NCBI GenBank assembly: GCA_937863685.1
Contig: CALMGM010000010.1
Location: 1-64,000 of the forward strand
Source: an uncultured bacterium
GTDB taxonomy: Bacteria > Edwardsbacteria > AC1 > EtOH8
Length of the DNA stretch: 64,000 nucleotides
Direction: 5' to 3'
Shown here: positions 7,309 through 16,745 of the stretch, piece by piece
How positions within the stretch are numbered: the stretch's first letter is position 1
Layout: each line of letters starts with the position of its first letter
The notes under the pieces: generated by a model
The model's database searches: none
What the model was told of the DNA's origin: nothing
What the model saw: only the letters and a program-made list of their open reading frames with translations
Program-made: the position numbers and the translations under genes

Positions 7309-8817
7309 ATGCCGGTGAATAAAAAAAATATCATCAGATTGGCTGGTGCCACGATTCTGGGGGTGGCGCTGTCGGCCGGATGCGCCCACCGGGGCCGGCC
7401 GGAAGCTTCGATCCCAGCCATCCCGGCTGTTGCTCCCGACAGCTTTCAGCTGAAGCGGGAGGTCCTGCGGCAGGCCATAGATTCCGTCCTGTCCGACACC
7501 CTGCTGTACCAGGCCAACCGGGCGGTGTACATCATCTCCCTGGACCCGGAGCGGGAGATCTATTCCCTGAACCAGTCCAGCCTGATGATGCCGGCCTCGG
7601 TCAACAAGCTGTTCGTCAGCGCCGCGGCCTTCCGCCTGCTGGGCGTCAATTTCCGCTTCCGCACCGCGGTCCATGGCGACAGCATCGACGGACTGGGAAG
7701 GATAAATGGGGACCTGTACCTGAAGGGCTTCGGCGACCCGGAGCTGAAGACCGCCGACCTGGAGGCCCTGGCCTATCGGTTGAGGGCCATGGGGCTGAAA
7801 CAGGTGAACGGAGATCTTATTGCCGATGCCGGGTATTTCGACACCACCAGCTTCGGCTACGGATGGATGTGGGACGAGGGGCCTTACGCCTACAATGCCC
7901 CGGTGTCGGCCCTGTCCCTGAACCGCAACACTTTTGAGATAGGCCTGCGTCCGGGGACCAGGCCGGGCCGGAGGCCGCGGGCCGAACTCAATCCCCGCAC
8001 CGCCTACTTGACCTTGGACAACAATGCGGTTACAATCAAGGCCGGGAACAAAGCCAGGATCAAGGCTGACCGTTCTTTCGGCGGCAGGGGCGATGCGGTC
8101 AGCCTTAGCGGGACCATGGCGGCCGATGAGGGCACCAGCTACCTGGTCCGGACGGTCACCAATCCCGCCCTGTACTGCGGCACCGTCTTCAGGGAGGCGC
8201 TGGCCGCCAACGGCATCAAGATATCCGGAGAGGTCAGGACCGGCGCCACGCCGCCGGAAAAGCCGGAATTGACCTGGCATGCCTCGCCGCCCCTGTACCA
8301 GATCATCCGGGGAATGAACAAGGACAGCGACAACTTCACCGCCGAGATGCTGTTCCGCCAGCTGGGCACCAGGCAGGATCCCCTCGCCCCCGACTCGGCC
8401 AGGAACAACCGGCTGGCCCAAATGCTCAAGAACATGGGCTTCGGGGAGGAAAGCTTCCGGATAGCCGACGGCTCGGGGCTGTCGCGCTACAACCTGTGCA
8501 CTGCGGAGCAGCTGGTCAAAGTGCTGACCGATAGCTACCGCGATCCGGCCCTCCGTCCGGAGCTGCTGACCTCGCTGCCCATCGCCGGCACCGACGGCAC
8601 CCTGGCCCGGCGGCTGATGGAGGACGAGTTCAGGGGGATCATCAGGGCCAAGACCGGGACCCTGACCGGGGTCTCATCGCTGGCCGGCTTCGTGTCCGGC
8701 CCCGGCAGTAAAACCTACTGCTTTGCCTTCATGTTCAATAATTACACCTCCAAGGCCAACTCCGTCCGGGCTCTGCAGGACTCCATCGTGGCCCGGCTGA
8801 TAAGGGCCGCGCCCTGA
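7309..8817 (+). CDS. dacB: D-alanyl-D-alanine carboxypeptidase/endopeptidase (PBP4 type), lipoprotein
   Basis: A class C low-molecular-weight penicillin-binding protein (502 residues) that trims or cleaves peptidoglycan peptides. All three active-site motifs are visible: Ser97-Val-Asn-Lys100 (PASVNKLF), Ser340-Asp-Asn342 (KDSDNFTAEMLF) and Lys448-Thr-Gly (RAKTGTLTGVSSLAGF). The N-terminus is basic, then hydrophobic, ending LSAGC at about residue 25, a lipobox, so it should be lipid-anchored, probably in the periplasm. AGGAAAGG precedes the ATG. It follows pgi after 88 bases with no terminator seen. Carboxypeptidase versus endopeptidase activity cannot be told from sequence. Confidence 0.92.
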   Translation: MPVNKKNIIRLAGATILGVALSAGCAHRGRPEASIPAIPAVAPDSFQLKREVLRQAIDSVLSDTLLYQANRAVYIISLDPEREIYSLNQSSLMMPASVNKLFVSAAAFRLLGVNFRFRTAVHGDSIDGLGRINGDLYLKGFGDPELKTADLEALAYRLRAMGLKQVNGDLIADAGYFDTTSFGYGWMWDEGPYAYNAPVSALSLNRNTFEIGLRPGTRPGRRPRAELNPRTAYLTLDNNAVTIKAGNKARIKADRSFGGRGDAVSLSGTMAADEGTSYLVRTVTNPALYCGTVFREALAANGIKISGEVRTGATPPEKPELTWHASPPLYQIIRGMNKDSDNFTAEMLFRQLGTRQDPLAPDSARNNRLAQMLKNMGFGEESFRIADGSGLSRYNLCTAEQLVKVLTDSYRDPALRPELLTSLPIAGTDGTLARRLMEDEFRGIIRAKTGTLTGVSSLAGFVSGPGSKTYCFAFMFNNYTSKANSVRALQDSIVARLIRAAP

Positions 8818-8855
8818 ATTGAAGATTCATCAAGCAACCGAAAGGTGATGGTAGA

Positions 8856-10250
8856 ATGAACTGCGAAAAATCATACCGGTCCGGCAACATGATCCTGATC
8901 GGCCTGATCGGGACCGTGGTATTCTGGATCATGGACACGTTCATCGACACCTTCCTGTTTAAGGAGGGCGGCCTGATCCAGCAGATACTGCACCCCGAGC
9001 CGATGGAGATATATTTCCGGGGAGCCATCGGGGCGCTGTTCGTCATATTCGGGATACTGGGCCAGCGGCTTTTAAACCAGCGGAAAAGGGCCGAATGCCT
9101 GCTGGAGCGGACCAACCGGGAACTGGAGGAGAAAATATCGCAAAGGACCATCTTGCTGGAGGAGGCCAATAAAAAACTCAAGGACGAGCTGGCGGACCGC
9201 CGCCGGAACGACGAGAGGATCAACTATCTGAGCTTTCACGACAAGCTGACCGGGCTGTACAACCGGGCCTACTTCGAGGAGGAGCTGAGCCGGCTGGACA
9301 ACGAAAGGTTTTTGCCCATCAGCCTGATAGTCGGGGACGTCAACGGCCTGAAGCTGATCAACGACGCCTTCGGGCACCACCAGGGCGACAAATTCCTGGT
9401 CCGGACCGCCGAGATCATCAAGAAACAGTGCCGCAGAAGCGACGTGGTGGCCCGCTGGGGGGGCGACGAGTTCGCGGTGCTGCTGCCCAAGACCGGGGTC
9501 GAGACCGCCATCCGGATCTGCGAAAAGATAAGGCAGTCCTGCAGCCGGAGCCCCAAAAAACCCATCCAGCTGAGCGTGGCTCTGGGCACCGCCACCAAGC
9601 AGGACAAGAACCAGGACATCAGCCGGGTGCTCAAAAAGGCCGAGGACTGGATGTACCAGTACAAGATGATGGAGGGGAAGACCGTTCGCAGCCGGATACT
9701 GAGTTCTTTAGAGAAAACATTGTGGGAGTCGGCTTACGAGACCGAGGAACACACCAAACATCTGCAGAAATATCTGCTGAAGATGGCCCTGGAGCTGAAA
9801 CTGCAGGATTCCGAGATAGACGATCTGATGCTGCTGGCCTCGTTTCATGATGTGGGAAAGATCGCCATATCCAACGCCATCCTTTCCAAGCCCGGCCAGC
9901 TGAACCCCAAGGAGTGGGAGGCGGTCAAGAAGCATTCCGATATCGGCTACCGGATCGCCCTGGCCACCCCGGAGATATCGGCCGTGGCCGACCAGATCCT
10001 GCATCATCACGAATGGTGGGACGGCACCGGATATCCCCGGGGGCTCAAGGGCGAGAAGATCCCGCTGGCCTCGCGGCTGCTGAGCATCGCCGACGCCTAC
10101 GATGTCAAGCGGAACATCCGCCCCTATAAAACGGCCAAGACCAGGCCCCAGGCCCTCAGGGAGATCAGGGAGGGAGCCGGCAAACAGTTCGATCCCCGGC
10201 TGATAAAATTATTCCTCAAACTGGAATCGGCCGAAAAGGGAAAGAGCTGA
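8856..10250 (+). CDS. Membrane GGDEF plus HD-GYP protein (c-di-GMP turnover)
   Basis: 464 residues carrying both a diguanylate cyclase and a c-di-GMP phosphodiesterase domain. Two membrane segments (about residues 11-33 and 50-72) are followed by a coiled coil (about 75-115). The GGDEF domain (about 120-285) has an intact GGDEF motif at 202-206 and an RRSD inhibitory-site motif five residues upstream. The HD-GYP domain (about 290-455) has His331-Asp332 (FHDVGKIAI) and HHEWWDGTGYP near 382-392. Both active sites look intact, so the net direction of c-di-GMP turnover is open. No separate sensor domain is seen. It starts 38 bases after dacB behind AAGGTG. Confidence 0.92.
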   Translation: MNCEKSYRSGNMILIGLIGTVVFWIMDTFIDTFLFKEGGLIQQILHPEPMEIYFRGAIGALFVIFGILGQRLLNQRKRAECLLERTNRELEEKISQRTILLEEANKKLKDELADRRRNDERINYLSFHDKLTGLYNRAYFEEELSRLDNERFLPISLIVGDVNGLKLINDAFGHHQGDKFLVRTAEIIKKQCRRSDVVARWGGDEFAVLLPKTGVETAIRICEKIRQSCSRSPKKPIQLSVALGTATKQDKNQDISRVLKKAEDWMYQYKMMEGKTVRSRILSSLEKTLWESAYETEEHTKHLQKYLLKMALELKLQDSEIDDLMLLASFHDVGKIAISNAILSKPGQLNPKEWEAVKKHSDIGYRIALATPEISAVADQILHHHEWWDGTGYPRGLKGEKIPLASRLLSIADAYDVKRNIRPYKTAKTRPQALREIREGAGKQFDPRLIKLFLKLESAEKGKS

Positions 10251-10331
10251 AGCTGGTCCCGGCCAAAAGCCCGAGTTTAAAAGGCGGTCCGAGATGTTCC
10301 GGGTAAATCTTCTAAGATGGTGGAGCGCGTT

Positions 10332-13244
10332 ATGGAAAGATTAAAAGACAAGATCAGATCGGCCTGGCAGCCGCTGCTGATATTCTTTCTGCTTTCGATC
10401 AGCATCATAGCGGCTGGCTGGCTGTATTCTTTCTATCATCTCCGGGACCATAGGCAGGAGATCTCCCGGGACCTGGAATCGGTGGCCAGCCTTAAGGAGA
10501 ACCAGATCGACAGCTGGCTGTCAGAAAGAATGTCCGACGCCCAGAATATTGTGGACAATCCGTATATCGGCGAACGGGTCAGCCATCTGTTCAAGGAAAC
10601 TTACTCCGAAAATATGGAACTGGACCGGCTTAAATGGATGCGGTCCCTGCAAAATCTTAAACAGTACCAGAACGTACTGTTGCTGGATATAAAAGGCCGG
10701 ATCAGGATGCAGACCGGGAAAACGGTGCATAAGATAGGTCCGGAAACCAGCACCCTGGCCAGGAAAGTGGCGGCCACCGGGCGGACCAGCTTCAGCGATT
10801 TCTATTACTGCACCGAATGCCGGACGGTGCACCTGGACGTTTTGGCCCCGGTGGTCCAGTACAACCGCCAAAGGGACTCGGTGGTGGGGGTGATCATCCT
10901 GCGGATCGAGCCCGAGCAATTGCTTTATCCCCTCATCCAGCAATGGCCGGTGCCCAGCAAAAGCGCCGAGACCTACCTGGTCAAACGGGAAGGACAGGAA
11001 GTGTTCTACCTGACAGAACTGAGGTTCCAGAAGGGCTCGGCGGCCAAATTAAGATACCCCCTAAGCCGGAGCGAACTGCCCGAGGTGATGGCCATCAACG
11101 GCAGCACCGGCAATGTTACGGCGGTGGATTACCGGGGCAAAAAAGTGTACGCCTATCTGCATAACATACCAGGCAACCCCTGGTATATGATCGCCAAGAC
11201 CGATCGGCGGGAGGCGGAGGCCATCGCCTATACCCATGTCTGGTTCATCGGGCTGATCGTGATAGCAATGATCTTCGCGGCCGGGGGGATAATCGGATCT
11301 CTGTGGAACCGCCAGCAAAAGAGCTACTTTCAAAACCTATTGGAACAGGAGAGGGAGAGGCAGGCCCTGTCCAAGCACTACGAATATCTTACCAAGTATG
11401 CCAACGACATCATCCTGCTGTTGGACGAGGACCTGAACATCCGGGAGGCCAATGACAAGGCGGTATCCGTCTACGGTTATCCCCGGGAGAAGATGCTGAC
11501 CCTGGATATCCACCGCCTGAGAAAATCGGACTCCCGGCCCTCGGTGGACGACCAGTACCGCAAGGTGGTGGACGAGAACGGCCTGCTGTTCGAGACCGTT
11601 CACAAGCGCAGCGACGGCTCCACTTTCCCGGTGGAGGTCAGCGCCCGGAGGATGGAGGTGGAAAGAAAGAAATATTTCCAGACCATCATCCGGGACATCA
11701 CCGAGAGGAAACGCGACCAGGAGGTACTGCAGTCACAAAAGGAGGAGTTGGAGGCGGCCAATGAGGAACTGGTGATGGCCAATCAAAAACTGCTGTCCTC
11801 CGAGCAGGAGCTCAGGCTGGCTGACGAGGAATTAAGGAACCAGCTGGCGGCGGTACAGGAGAGCCGGGATGCCCTGGAGAGGAGCCAGGCCTCCCTGAAG
11901 CAGATGGAGGAGATGTTCGACCAGTTCCTCAAGTACAGCCCGGTCTACGTGTTCTTCAAGGACGAGAATATCAAGTCCTTAAAGCTGAGCAGGAACTACG
12001 AGCGGATGCTGGGCCGGCCGTTGGAGGAACTGCTGGGCAGGAACATGGACGAACTGTTCCCCTCGGACCTGGCCAAGGGCATGGTGGAGGACGACAAGCG
12101 GATCCTGCGGGAGGGCAAGGTGGTCGAGGTGGAGGAGGAATTCGGCGGCCGGCATTACCGGACCATCAAATTCCCCATCCTGCAGGAGGGCCGGCCCAGA
12201 ATGCTGGCCGGATTCACCCTGGATGTCACCGAGCGTCGCAAGGCGGAGCAGAACCTGCAGGAGTTGAACCAACGCTTTGAGTACGTGCTGGGCGCCACCA
12301 AGACCGGCTTCGATATCATCGATTCGGATTACAACGTGATCTATATCGATCCCTACTGGCAGAAGTCGTACGGAGAGGCGGCCGGAAAGAAATGTTACCG
12401 CTATTTCATGAACCAGGACTCGGTCTGTCCCAGCTGCGGGATCAAAACCGCCCTGGAAATGAAACAGGTGGTGGTGACCCAGGAGTTCCTGAAGCGGGAG
12501 AACCGATGGGTGGAGGTCCACACCATCCCCTTCCAGGATGCTTCGGGGGCCTGGATGGCGGCCGAATTCAACATCGACATCACCGAACATAAAAAATCCC
12601 AGGAAAACATAACCGCGGCGCTCAAGGAAAAGGAGGTGCTGCTGCGGGAGGTGCATCACCGGGTGAAGAACAACCTGCAGGTGATATCCAGCCTGCTCAA
12701 CCTGCAGTCCGGATATATAACCGACCAGCGGTCGCTGGAGCTTTTCAAGGAGTGCCAGACCCGGGTGCGTTCCATGTCCCTGATCCATGAAAGACTTTAT
12801 CAGTCGGAGTCTCTCTCCCGCCTGAGCTTCTCCGGCTACGCCCGGGCCCTGGTGGAGGACCTTTTCCACAGCTATGGCATCGACCGGGAGCTGGTATCCT
12901 ATTCCATGGATATCATCGATCAGCCGATGAAGATAGATACCGCCATTCCCTGCGGGCTGATCGTCAACGAGCTGGTATCCAACAGCCTGAAGTACGCCTT
13001 CCCCAGTTATCACCAGATAGGCAGAAAGGGGGACATCAGTATCATCATGACCCGGGAGGATGAAGGCCGTCTGGTCCTGAGCGTAAGCGATAATGGGATC
13101 GGCCTGCCGGAAGGCTTCGACATTGAAAAGGTGGGGTCGCTGGGCCTGCAACTGGTGACCACCCTGGTCCAACAGCTGGATGGCCGGCTGGAGATAAATA
13201 ACGACCACGGGGCTTGCTTCAGGGTGGTTTTTAAGGCCGAATGA
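10332..13244 (+). CDS. Multi-PAS hybrid-length sensor histidine kinase (HisKA_2 type)
   Basis: A membrane sensor kinase of 970 residues. ATG 10332 follows GGTGGAG at good spacing; an in-frame ATG five codons earlier is the alternative. Order: membrane helix (about 15-37), a 250-residue extracytoplasmic sensor region that is Cache-like in size, a second helix (about 295-318), PAS (about 350-460), coiled coil, PAS (about 525-635), a Cys-containing PAS (about 645-755, with CPSCGIK), then a HisKA_2 phosphoacceptor region with EVHHRVKNNLQ (His775/776) and a HATPase with SDNGIGLP and GSLGLQLV. HisKA_2 kinases normally pass phosphate to stand-alone receivers. The gene at 13341 is such a receiver but has its own promoter. 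Confidence 0.9.
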   Translation: MERLKDKIRSAWQPLLIFFLLSISIIAAGWLYSFYHLRDHRQEISRDLESVASLKENQIDSWLSERMSDAQNIVDNPYIGERVSHLFKETYSENMELDRLKWMRSLQNLKQYQNVLLLDIKGRIRMQTGKTVHKIGPETSTLARKVAATGRTSFSDFYYCTECRTVHLDVLAPVVQYNRQRDSVVGVIILRIEPEQLLYPLIQQWPVPSKSAETYLVKREGQEVFYLTELRFQKGSAAKLRYPLSRSELPEVMAINGSTGNVTAVDYRGKKVYAYLHNIPGNPWYMIAKTDRREAEAIAYTHVWFIGLIVIAMIFAAGGIIGSLWNRQQKSYFQNLLEQERERQALSKHYEYLTKYANDIILLLDEDLNIREANDKAVSVYGYPREKMLTLDIHRLRKSDSRPSVDDQYRKVVDENGLLFETVHKRSDGSTFPVEVSARRMEVERKKYFQTIIRDITERKRDQEVLQSQKEELEAANEELVMANQKLLSSEQELRLADEELRNQLAAVQESRDALERSQASLKQMEEMFDQFLKYSPVYVFFKDENIKSLKLSRNYERMLGRPLEELLGRNMDELFPSDLAKGMVEDDKRILREGKVVEVEEEFGGRHYRTIKFPILQEGRPRMLAGFTLDVTERRKAEQNLQELNQRFEYVLGATKTGFDIIDSDYNVIYIDPYWQKSYGEAAGKKCYRYFMNQDSVCPSCGIKTALEMKQVVVTQEFLKRENRWVEVHTIPFQDASGAWMAAEFNIDITEHKKSQENITAALKEKEVLLREVHHRVKNNLQVISSLLNLQSGYITDQRSLELFKECQTRVRSMSLIHERLYQSESLSRLSFSGYARALVEDLFHSYGIDRELVSYSMDIIDQPMKIDTAIPCGLIVNELVSNSLKYAFPSYHQIGRKGDISIIMTREDEGRLVLSVSDNGIGLPEGFDIEKVGSLGLQLVTTLVQQLDGRLEINNDHGACFRVVFKAE

Positions 13245-13282
13245 CCCGATCTTCGGAGAGGATCAGCCGGGATAAAAAATGC

Positions 13283-13311
13283 TTAACATTCGGCCGGAAA
13301 TCGGTTATAAT
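13283..13311 (+). promoter_or_regulatory. Sigma-70 type promoter for the receiver gene
   Basis: TTAACA (13283-13288), a 17-base spacer and TATAAT (13306-13311). The expected start near 13318 leaves a leader of about 23 bases that contains AAGGAAAC before ATG 13341. Confidence 0.75.
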
Positions 13312-13340
13312 TGTACAGTTTTATACAAGGAAACAATAGC

Positions 13341-13724
13341 ATGGAAAACCGGACCGATAAGGCCAAAAGGATCCTGGTGGCAGACGATGACGGCAATATG
13401 CTGTTCATGGTCTCCGAGATACTGGCCCGACAGGGTTACGAGGTCTTTCAGGCCATAAACGGAGACCAGGCGCTTAAGGACGCCAGATCCTTTCATCCAG
13501 ACCTGATGGTGCTGGATATTATGATGCCGGTGATAGATGGGATCGAGGTCTGCCGCAGGGTGAAGGCCGCCCCCGAAACCAGCGATATCAAAGTGATAAT
13601 GCTTACCGCCAAGACCAGCGGCAGGGACCTGGAGGCCGGCCTGGCTGCCGGGGCCGACCATTACATGACCAAGCCCTTCAAGATAGCTGAACTCTCGGGA
13701 AAGATAAAAGAGTTGATAGGATAA
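13341..13724 (+). CDS. Stand-alone response regulator receiver protein
   Basis: A 127-residue CheY-like receiver with no output domain. The start at 13341 (MENRTDKAKRILVADDD) is preferred to an upstream in-frame codon at 13311, which lies in the promoter -10 region. Key residues: acidic pair in VADDDGNM, phosphoacceptor Asp59 in LMVLDIMMPVIDG, Thr in MLTAKTSG and Lys111 in MTKPFK. Its position just after the HisKA_2 kinase suggests it is that kinase's phosphate partner. It has its own promoter, so it can be made independently. Its downstream target is unknown. Confidence 0.9.
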   Translation: MENRTDKAKRILVADDDGNMLFMVSEILARQGYEVFQAINGDQALKDARSFHPDLMVLDIMMPVIDGIEVCRRVKAAPETSDIKVIMLTAKTSGRDLEAGLAAGADHYMTKPFKIAELSGKIKELIG

Positions 13725-13777
13725 CAGTTTTATTTAGTTCATTAAAATCCGCAATATATTTTCTTAACAGGAGAAAA

Positions 13778-14878
13778 ATGGAAAAGAAAACGCCCTTCTA
13801 CGATCAACATGTTGCCGCTGGCGGGAAAATGGTCCCCTTTGCCGGTTTTTTAATGCCGGTGCAGTATGTCGGGATAATAGAGGAACACCGTCATGTCCGG
13901 TCCAAGGTCGGTTTATTTGATGTCTCCCACATGGGCGAGATCGAAGTATGGGGGCCGGAGGCCCTGAAATTCGTCTCCTATGTGACGGTCAACGACCCGG
14001 CCGCCCTGGAGGTTGACCAGGTGCAGTACTCGGCCATGTGCTATCCGGACGGCGGCATTGTGGACGACCTGCTGGTCTACCGCTTTCCCGACCATTATTT
14101 TCTGGTGGTCAATGCCTCCAATCTGGACAAGGATTTTGCCTGGCTCCAGGAACAGGCCAAGAAATTCAACGTTACGTTGAAGAACACCAGCGATGACGTG
14201 GCCCAGCTGGCCCTGCAGGGCCCCCAGGCCGAGCCCCTGCTTGCCAAGATCTGCGATCTCAAACTGTCGGATATGAAATTCTACTGGTTCAAGATCGGCA
14301 AAGTTGACGGGGTGGAGATGATCGTCTCCCGCACCGGCTACACCGGCGAGGACGGCTTCGAGCTGTATTTCGACAAAAAGTACGCCGGGCAGATATGGGA
14401 GGCTTTATTCAAAGCCGGTCAGGAATTCGACCTCAAGCCCAGCGGCCTGGGCGCCAGGGATTCTCTCCGATTGGAAATGAAATACTGCCTTTACGGCAAC
14501 GACATCGATAAGACGACCTCTCCGCTGGAGGCCGGGCTGGGCTGGATCACCAAGCTCAAAAAGGAAGGCGATTTTATTGCCAAAGATGTTCTGTTAAAAC
14601 AGAAGGCCGAGGGCGTCAAGCGAAAATTGGTGGGTTTCGAGGTGGAGGGAAACGCCTTTCCCCGCCAGCATTACAAGGTTTTCAAGGATGGTTCTCAAGT
14701 GGGCGAGGTGGTCAGCGGGGTGTTCTCCCCGTCGGTGGCTAAGGGCATCGGCACCGCCTATGTCCAGAGCGAATTCGCCAAGACCGGCACCGATATTCAG
14801 GTGGAGATCCGGGGCAAGATGGTTCCGGCCAAGGTGGCCGAGACCCCGTTCTGGAAGCACAGTTCCATAAAAAAATGA
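13778..14878 (+). CDS. gcvT: Aminomethyltransferase (glycine cleavage T protein)
   Basis: The T protein of the glycine cleavage system, which moves the aminomethyl group from lipoylated H protein to tetrahydrofolate and releases ammonia. The 366 residues match the family. Motifs: VGLFDVSHMGEIEV near residue 45, SRTGYTGEDGFELY near residue 187 and GARDSLRLEMKYCLYGNDID near 225, the last holding the substrate-side Arg/Glu pattern. AGGAG precedes the ATG. It heads a gcvT-gcvH-gcvPA cluster with gaps of 41 and 65 bases. No glycine riboswitch fits in the 53 bases upstream. Confidence 0.95.
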   Translation: MEKKTPFYDQHVAAGGKMVPFAGFLMPVQYVGIIEEHRHVRSKVGLFDVSHMGEIEVWGPEALKFVSYVTVNDPAALEVDQVQYSAMCYPDGGIVDDLLVYRFPDHYFLVVNASNLDKDFAWLQEQAKKFNVTLKNTSDDVAQLALQGPQAEPLLAKICDLKLSDMKFYWFKIGKVDGVEMIVSRTGYTGEDGFELYFDKKYAGQIWEALFKAGQEFDLKPSGLGARDSLRLEMKYCLYGNDIDKTTSPLEAGLGWITKLKKEGDFIAKDVLLKQKAEGVKRKLVGFEVEGNAFPRQHYKVFKDGSQVGEVVSGVFSPSVAKGIGTAYVQSEFAKTGTDIQVEIRGKMVPAKVAETPFWKHSSIKK

Positions 14879-14919
14879 ATAACTAAAAATTAAAAATATA
14901 CAATATTTGGAGAAACAAA

Positions 14920-15306
14920 ATGAACTTTCCCAAGGACCTCAAATATTCCGCCACCCACGAGTGGGCCCGGATCGAAGGCGGCATCGCCACCATCGGCATC
15001 ACCGATTTCGCCCAGGGCGAACTGGGCGACATAGTCTTCGTGGAGATGCCGGCCATCGGCTCCAAGGTGGAGATGGCCAAGCCCTTCGGGACCGTCGAGG
15101 CCGTCAAGGCGGTGTCCGACCTGAACGCCCCGCTGTCCGGCGAGGTGGCTGAGATAAACGGAGAACTGGAAGGCACCCCCGACCTGGTCAACAAAGATGC
15201 CTACGGCAAAGGATGGATGGTCAAGGTCAAGCTCTCGAATCCCGGCGAATCCGCCAAGCTTATGGATGCCGAGGCCTATGAAAAGATGGAAAAACACGGA
15301 CATTAA
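14920..15306 (+). CDS. gcvH: Glycine cleavage system H protein
   Basis: The lipoyl carrier of the glycine cleavage system, 128 residues, of normal size. It begins NFPKDLKYSATHEWA, the usual H-protein opening. The lipoylation motif GTVEAVKAVSDLNAP places Lys63 as the lipoyl-lysine. The C-terminal helix (LMDAEAYEKMEK) is typical. It lies between gcvT and gcvPA and is clearly part of the same transcription unit. Confidence 0.96.
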   Translation: MNFPKDLKYSATHEWARIEGGIATIGITDFAQGELGDIVFVEMPAIGSKVEMAKPFGTVEAVKAVSDLNAPLSGEVAEINGELEGTPDLVNKDAYGKGWMVKVKLSNPGESAKLMDAEAYEKMEKHGH

Positions 15307-15324
15307 TGATGAGCAAGGGGCCCG

Positions 15325-15365
15325 GTAGGGTTCAAGAGGTTAAAGAAGTTCAAAATGTTTGAAAG
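15325..15365. repeat. Purine-rich repeat phrase before gcvPA
   Basis: The gcvH-gcvPA gap contains a loose tandem of GGTTCAAGAGGTTAAAG / AAGTTCAAAATGTTTG units with a period of about 10-11 bases. It resembles the phrases at 1285-1365 and 3060-3090 and the stretch inside the SpoIID gene at 56925-56973. Confidence 0.45.
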
Positions 15366-15371
15366 TGAGTT

Positions 15372-16688
15372 ATGCCATATATTGCTAATACCCCGGAAAA
15401 CATTCAGGATATGCTGGCCCGGATAGGGGTCAAGGATTTCAATGAATTGATAGCGGACATTCCGCGGGACATTCTTTTAAAATCCAAACTGGACCTGCCG
15501 GCTCCGCTATCCGAGATGGAAGCGGCCAAAGAGATCTCAGGGATCTCCAAAACCAATAGGCCGGCCGGGGAGATGATATCCTTCCTGGGCGGGGGGGCTT
15601 ACGATCATTATATCCCGGCGGCGGTGGACCATATCCTGTCCCGCCCCGAGTTCTATACCGCTTACACCCCTTACCAGGCAGAGGTCAGCCAGGGCACCCT
15701 GCAGGTGATCTGGGAATTCCAGAGCCTGATAGCGGCCCTGACCGGGATGGATGTGGCCAATGCCTCAATGTACGACGGAGCCACCGCCCTGACCGAGGCC
15801 GGGCTGATGGCCTGCAGCCACACCAAGCGTAAAAAACTGATCATATCCAGCACCGTCCATCCGGATTACCGTGAAGTGCTAAAAACCTACTGCCGGGGGC
15901 TGAACATAGAGATAATTGAGATTCCCTGGAAAGACGGGGCCACCAGCCTGGAGGAACTGGAAAAAACCATCGACGATAAAACCGCGGCCGTCCTGATCCA
16001 GCAGCCCAATTTCCTGGGCGCGCTGGAACCGGTTGAAGAAATATCGGACATCGCCCATAATAAAGGCGCGCTGCTGTTGGTCTCGGCCGATCCGATCTCA
16101 CTGGGCCTTTTAAAGACACCCGGCAGCTACGGCGCCGATATTGTCACCGGCGAGGGGCAGCCGTTGGGAATTCCCATGGGGCTGGGCGGACCGTATCTGG
16201 GATTGCTGGCCGCCAAGAATAATCTGCTACGCCTGATGCCCGGCAGGATAGTCGGCCTGACCACCGATCAACAGGGCCGCGAAGGCCTGGTGCTGACCAT
16301 GCAGGCCAGGGAGCAGCATATCCGCCGGGAAAAAGCTTCCTCCAATATTTGCTCCAACCAGGCGTTGTGCGCTCTGGCCGCCACAGTCTACCTGTCCCTG
16401 ATGGGTCGCGACGGCATCAAACAGGTGGCCGAGCTCTGCCTGCAGAAAAGCCATTACCTGGCGGAGCAGCTGGGGCCGGCTTTTAAGGCGCCGTTCTTCA
16501 AAGAATTCGTATACAAGACCAAAAGGCCGGCTTCTCAGGTTCTGGCAGAACTTAAGCAGAAAGGTATCCTGGCCGGGCTGGACTTGGGCCGGTTCTATAA
16601 ACAATTGGAAGGGCATCTGCTGATCTCGGTCACCGAGAAGAGGACCCGGCAGGAACTGGACCTGCTGATCCAGGCCCTTTTAAAGTAA
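15372..16688 (+). CDS. gcvPA: Glycine dehydrogenase (decarboxylating) subunit 1
   Basis: The N-terminal half of the split P protein that decarboxylates glycine and loads the aminomethyl group onto lipoyl-GcvH. The 438 residues match GcvPA. It shows the PLP-enzyme fold with FLGGGAYDHYIPAAVD near residue 72, YTPYQAEVSQGTLQ near 97 and the conserved GEGQPLGIPMGLGGPYLG near 260. The PLP-binding lysine resides in the other subunit, GcvPB, so this subunit needs GcvPB. GcvPB does not follow here: the next gene is a membrane transferase. The ribosome binding site is weak (GTGAG). Confidence 0.94.
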   Translation: MPYIANTPENIQDMLARIGVKDFNELIADIPRDILLKSKLDLPAPLSEMEAAKEISGISKTNRPAGEMISFLGGGAYDHYIPAAVDHILSRPEFYTAYTPYQAEVSQGTLQVIWEFQSLIAALTGMDVANASMYDGATALTEAGLMACSHTKRKKLIISSTVHPDYREVLKTYCRGLNIEIIEIPWKDGATSLEELEKTIDDKTAAVLIQQPNFLGALEPVEEISDIAHNKGALLLVSADPISLGLLKTPGSYGADIVTGEGQPLGIPMGLGGPYLGLLAAKNNLLRLMPGRIVGLTTDQQGREGLVLTMQAREQHIRREKASSNICSNQALCALAATVYLSLMGRDGIKQVAELCLQKSHYLAEQLGPAFKAPFFKEFVYKTKRPASQVLAELKQKGILAGLDLGRFYKQLEGHLLISVTEKRTRQELDLLIQALLK

Positions 16689-16698
16689 CCTAACTTTC

Positions 16699-16723
16699 GC
16701 CGTTCTTTTAAAAGGAGAACGGC
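16699..16723 (+). terminator. Hairpin after gcvPA, possible weak terminator
   Basis: GCCGTTCT (16699-16706) and AGAACGGC (16716-16723) form a perfect 8-bp stem with a nine-base loop. Only a short T-poor tail follows, so it may act as a weak terminator or an mRNA 3'-end stabiliser. Confidence 0.4.
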
Positions 16724-16745
16724 TTCTAAATCCAAGGAAACAATA

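Noticed and set aside
13725-13777. Glycine riboswitch upstream of gcvT
   Set aside because: Only 53 bases separate gcvT from the previous gene, too short for the aptamer, and no matching conserved sequence is seen.
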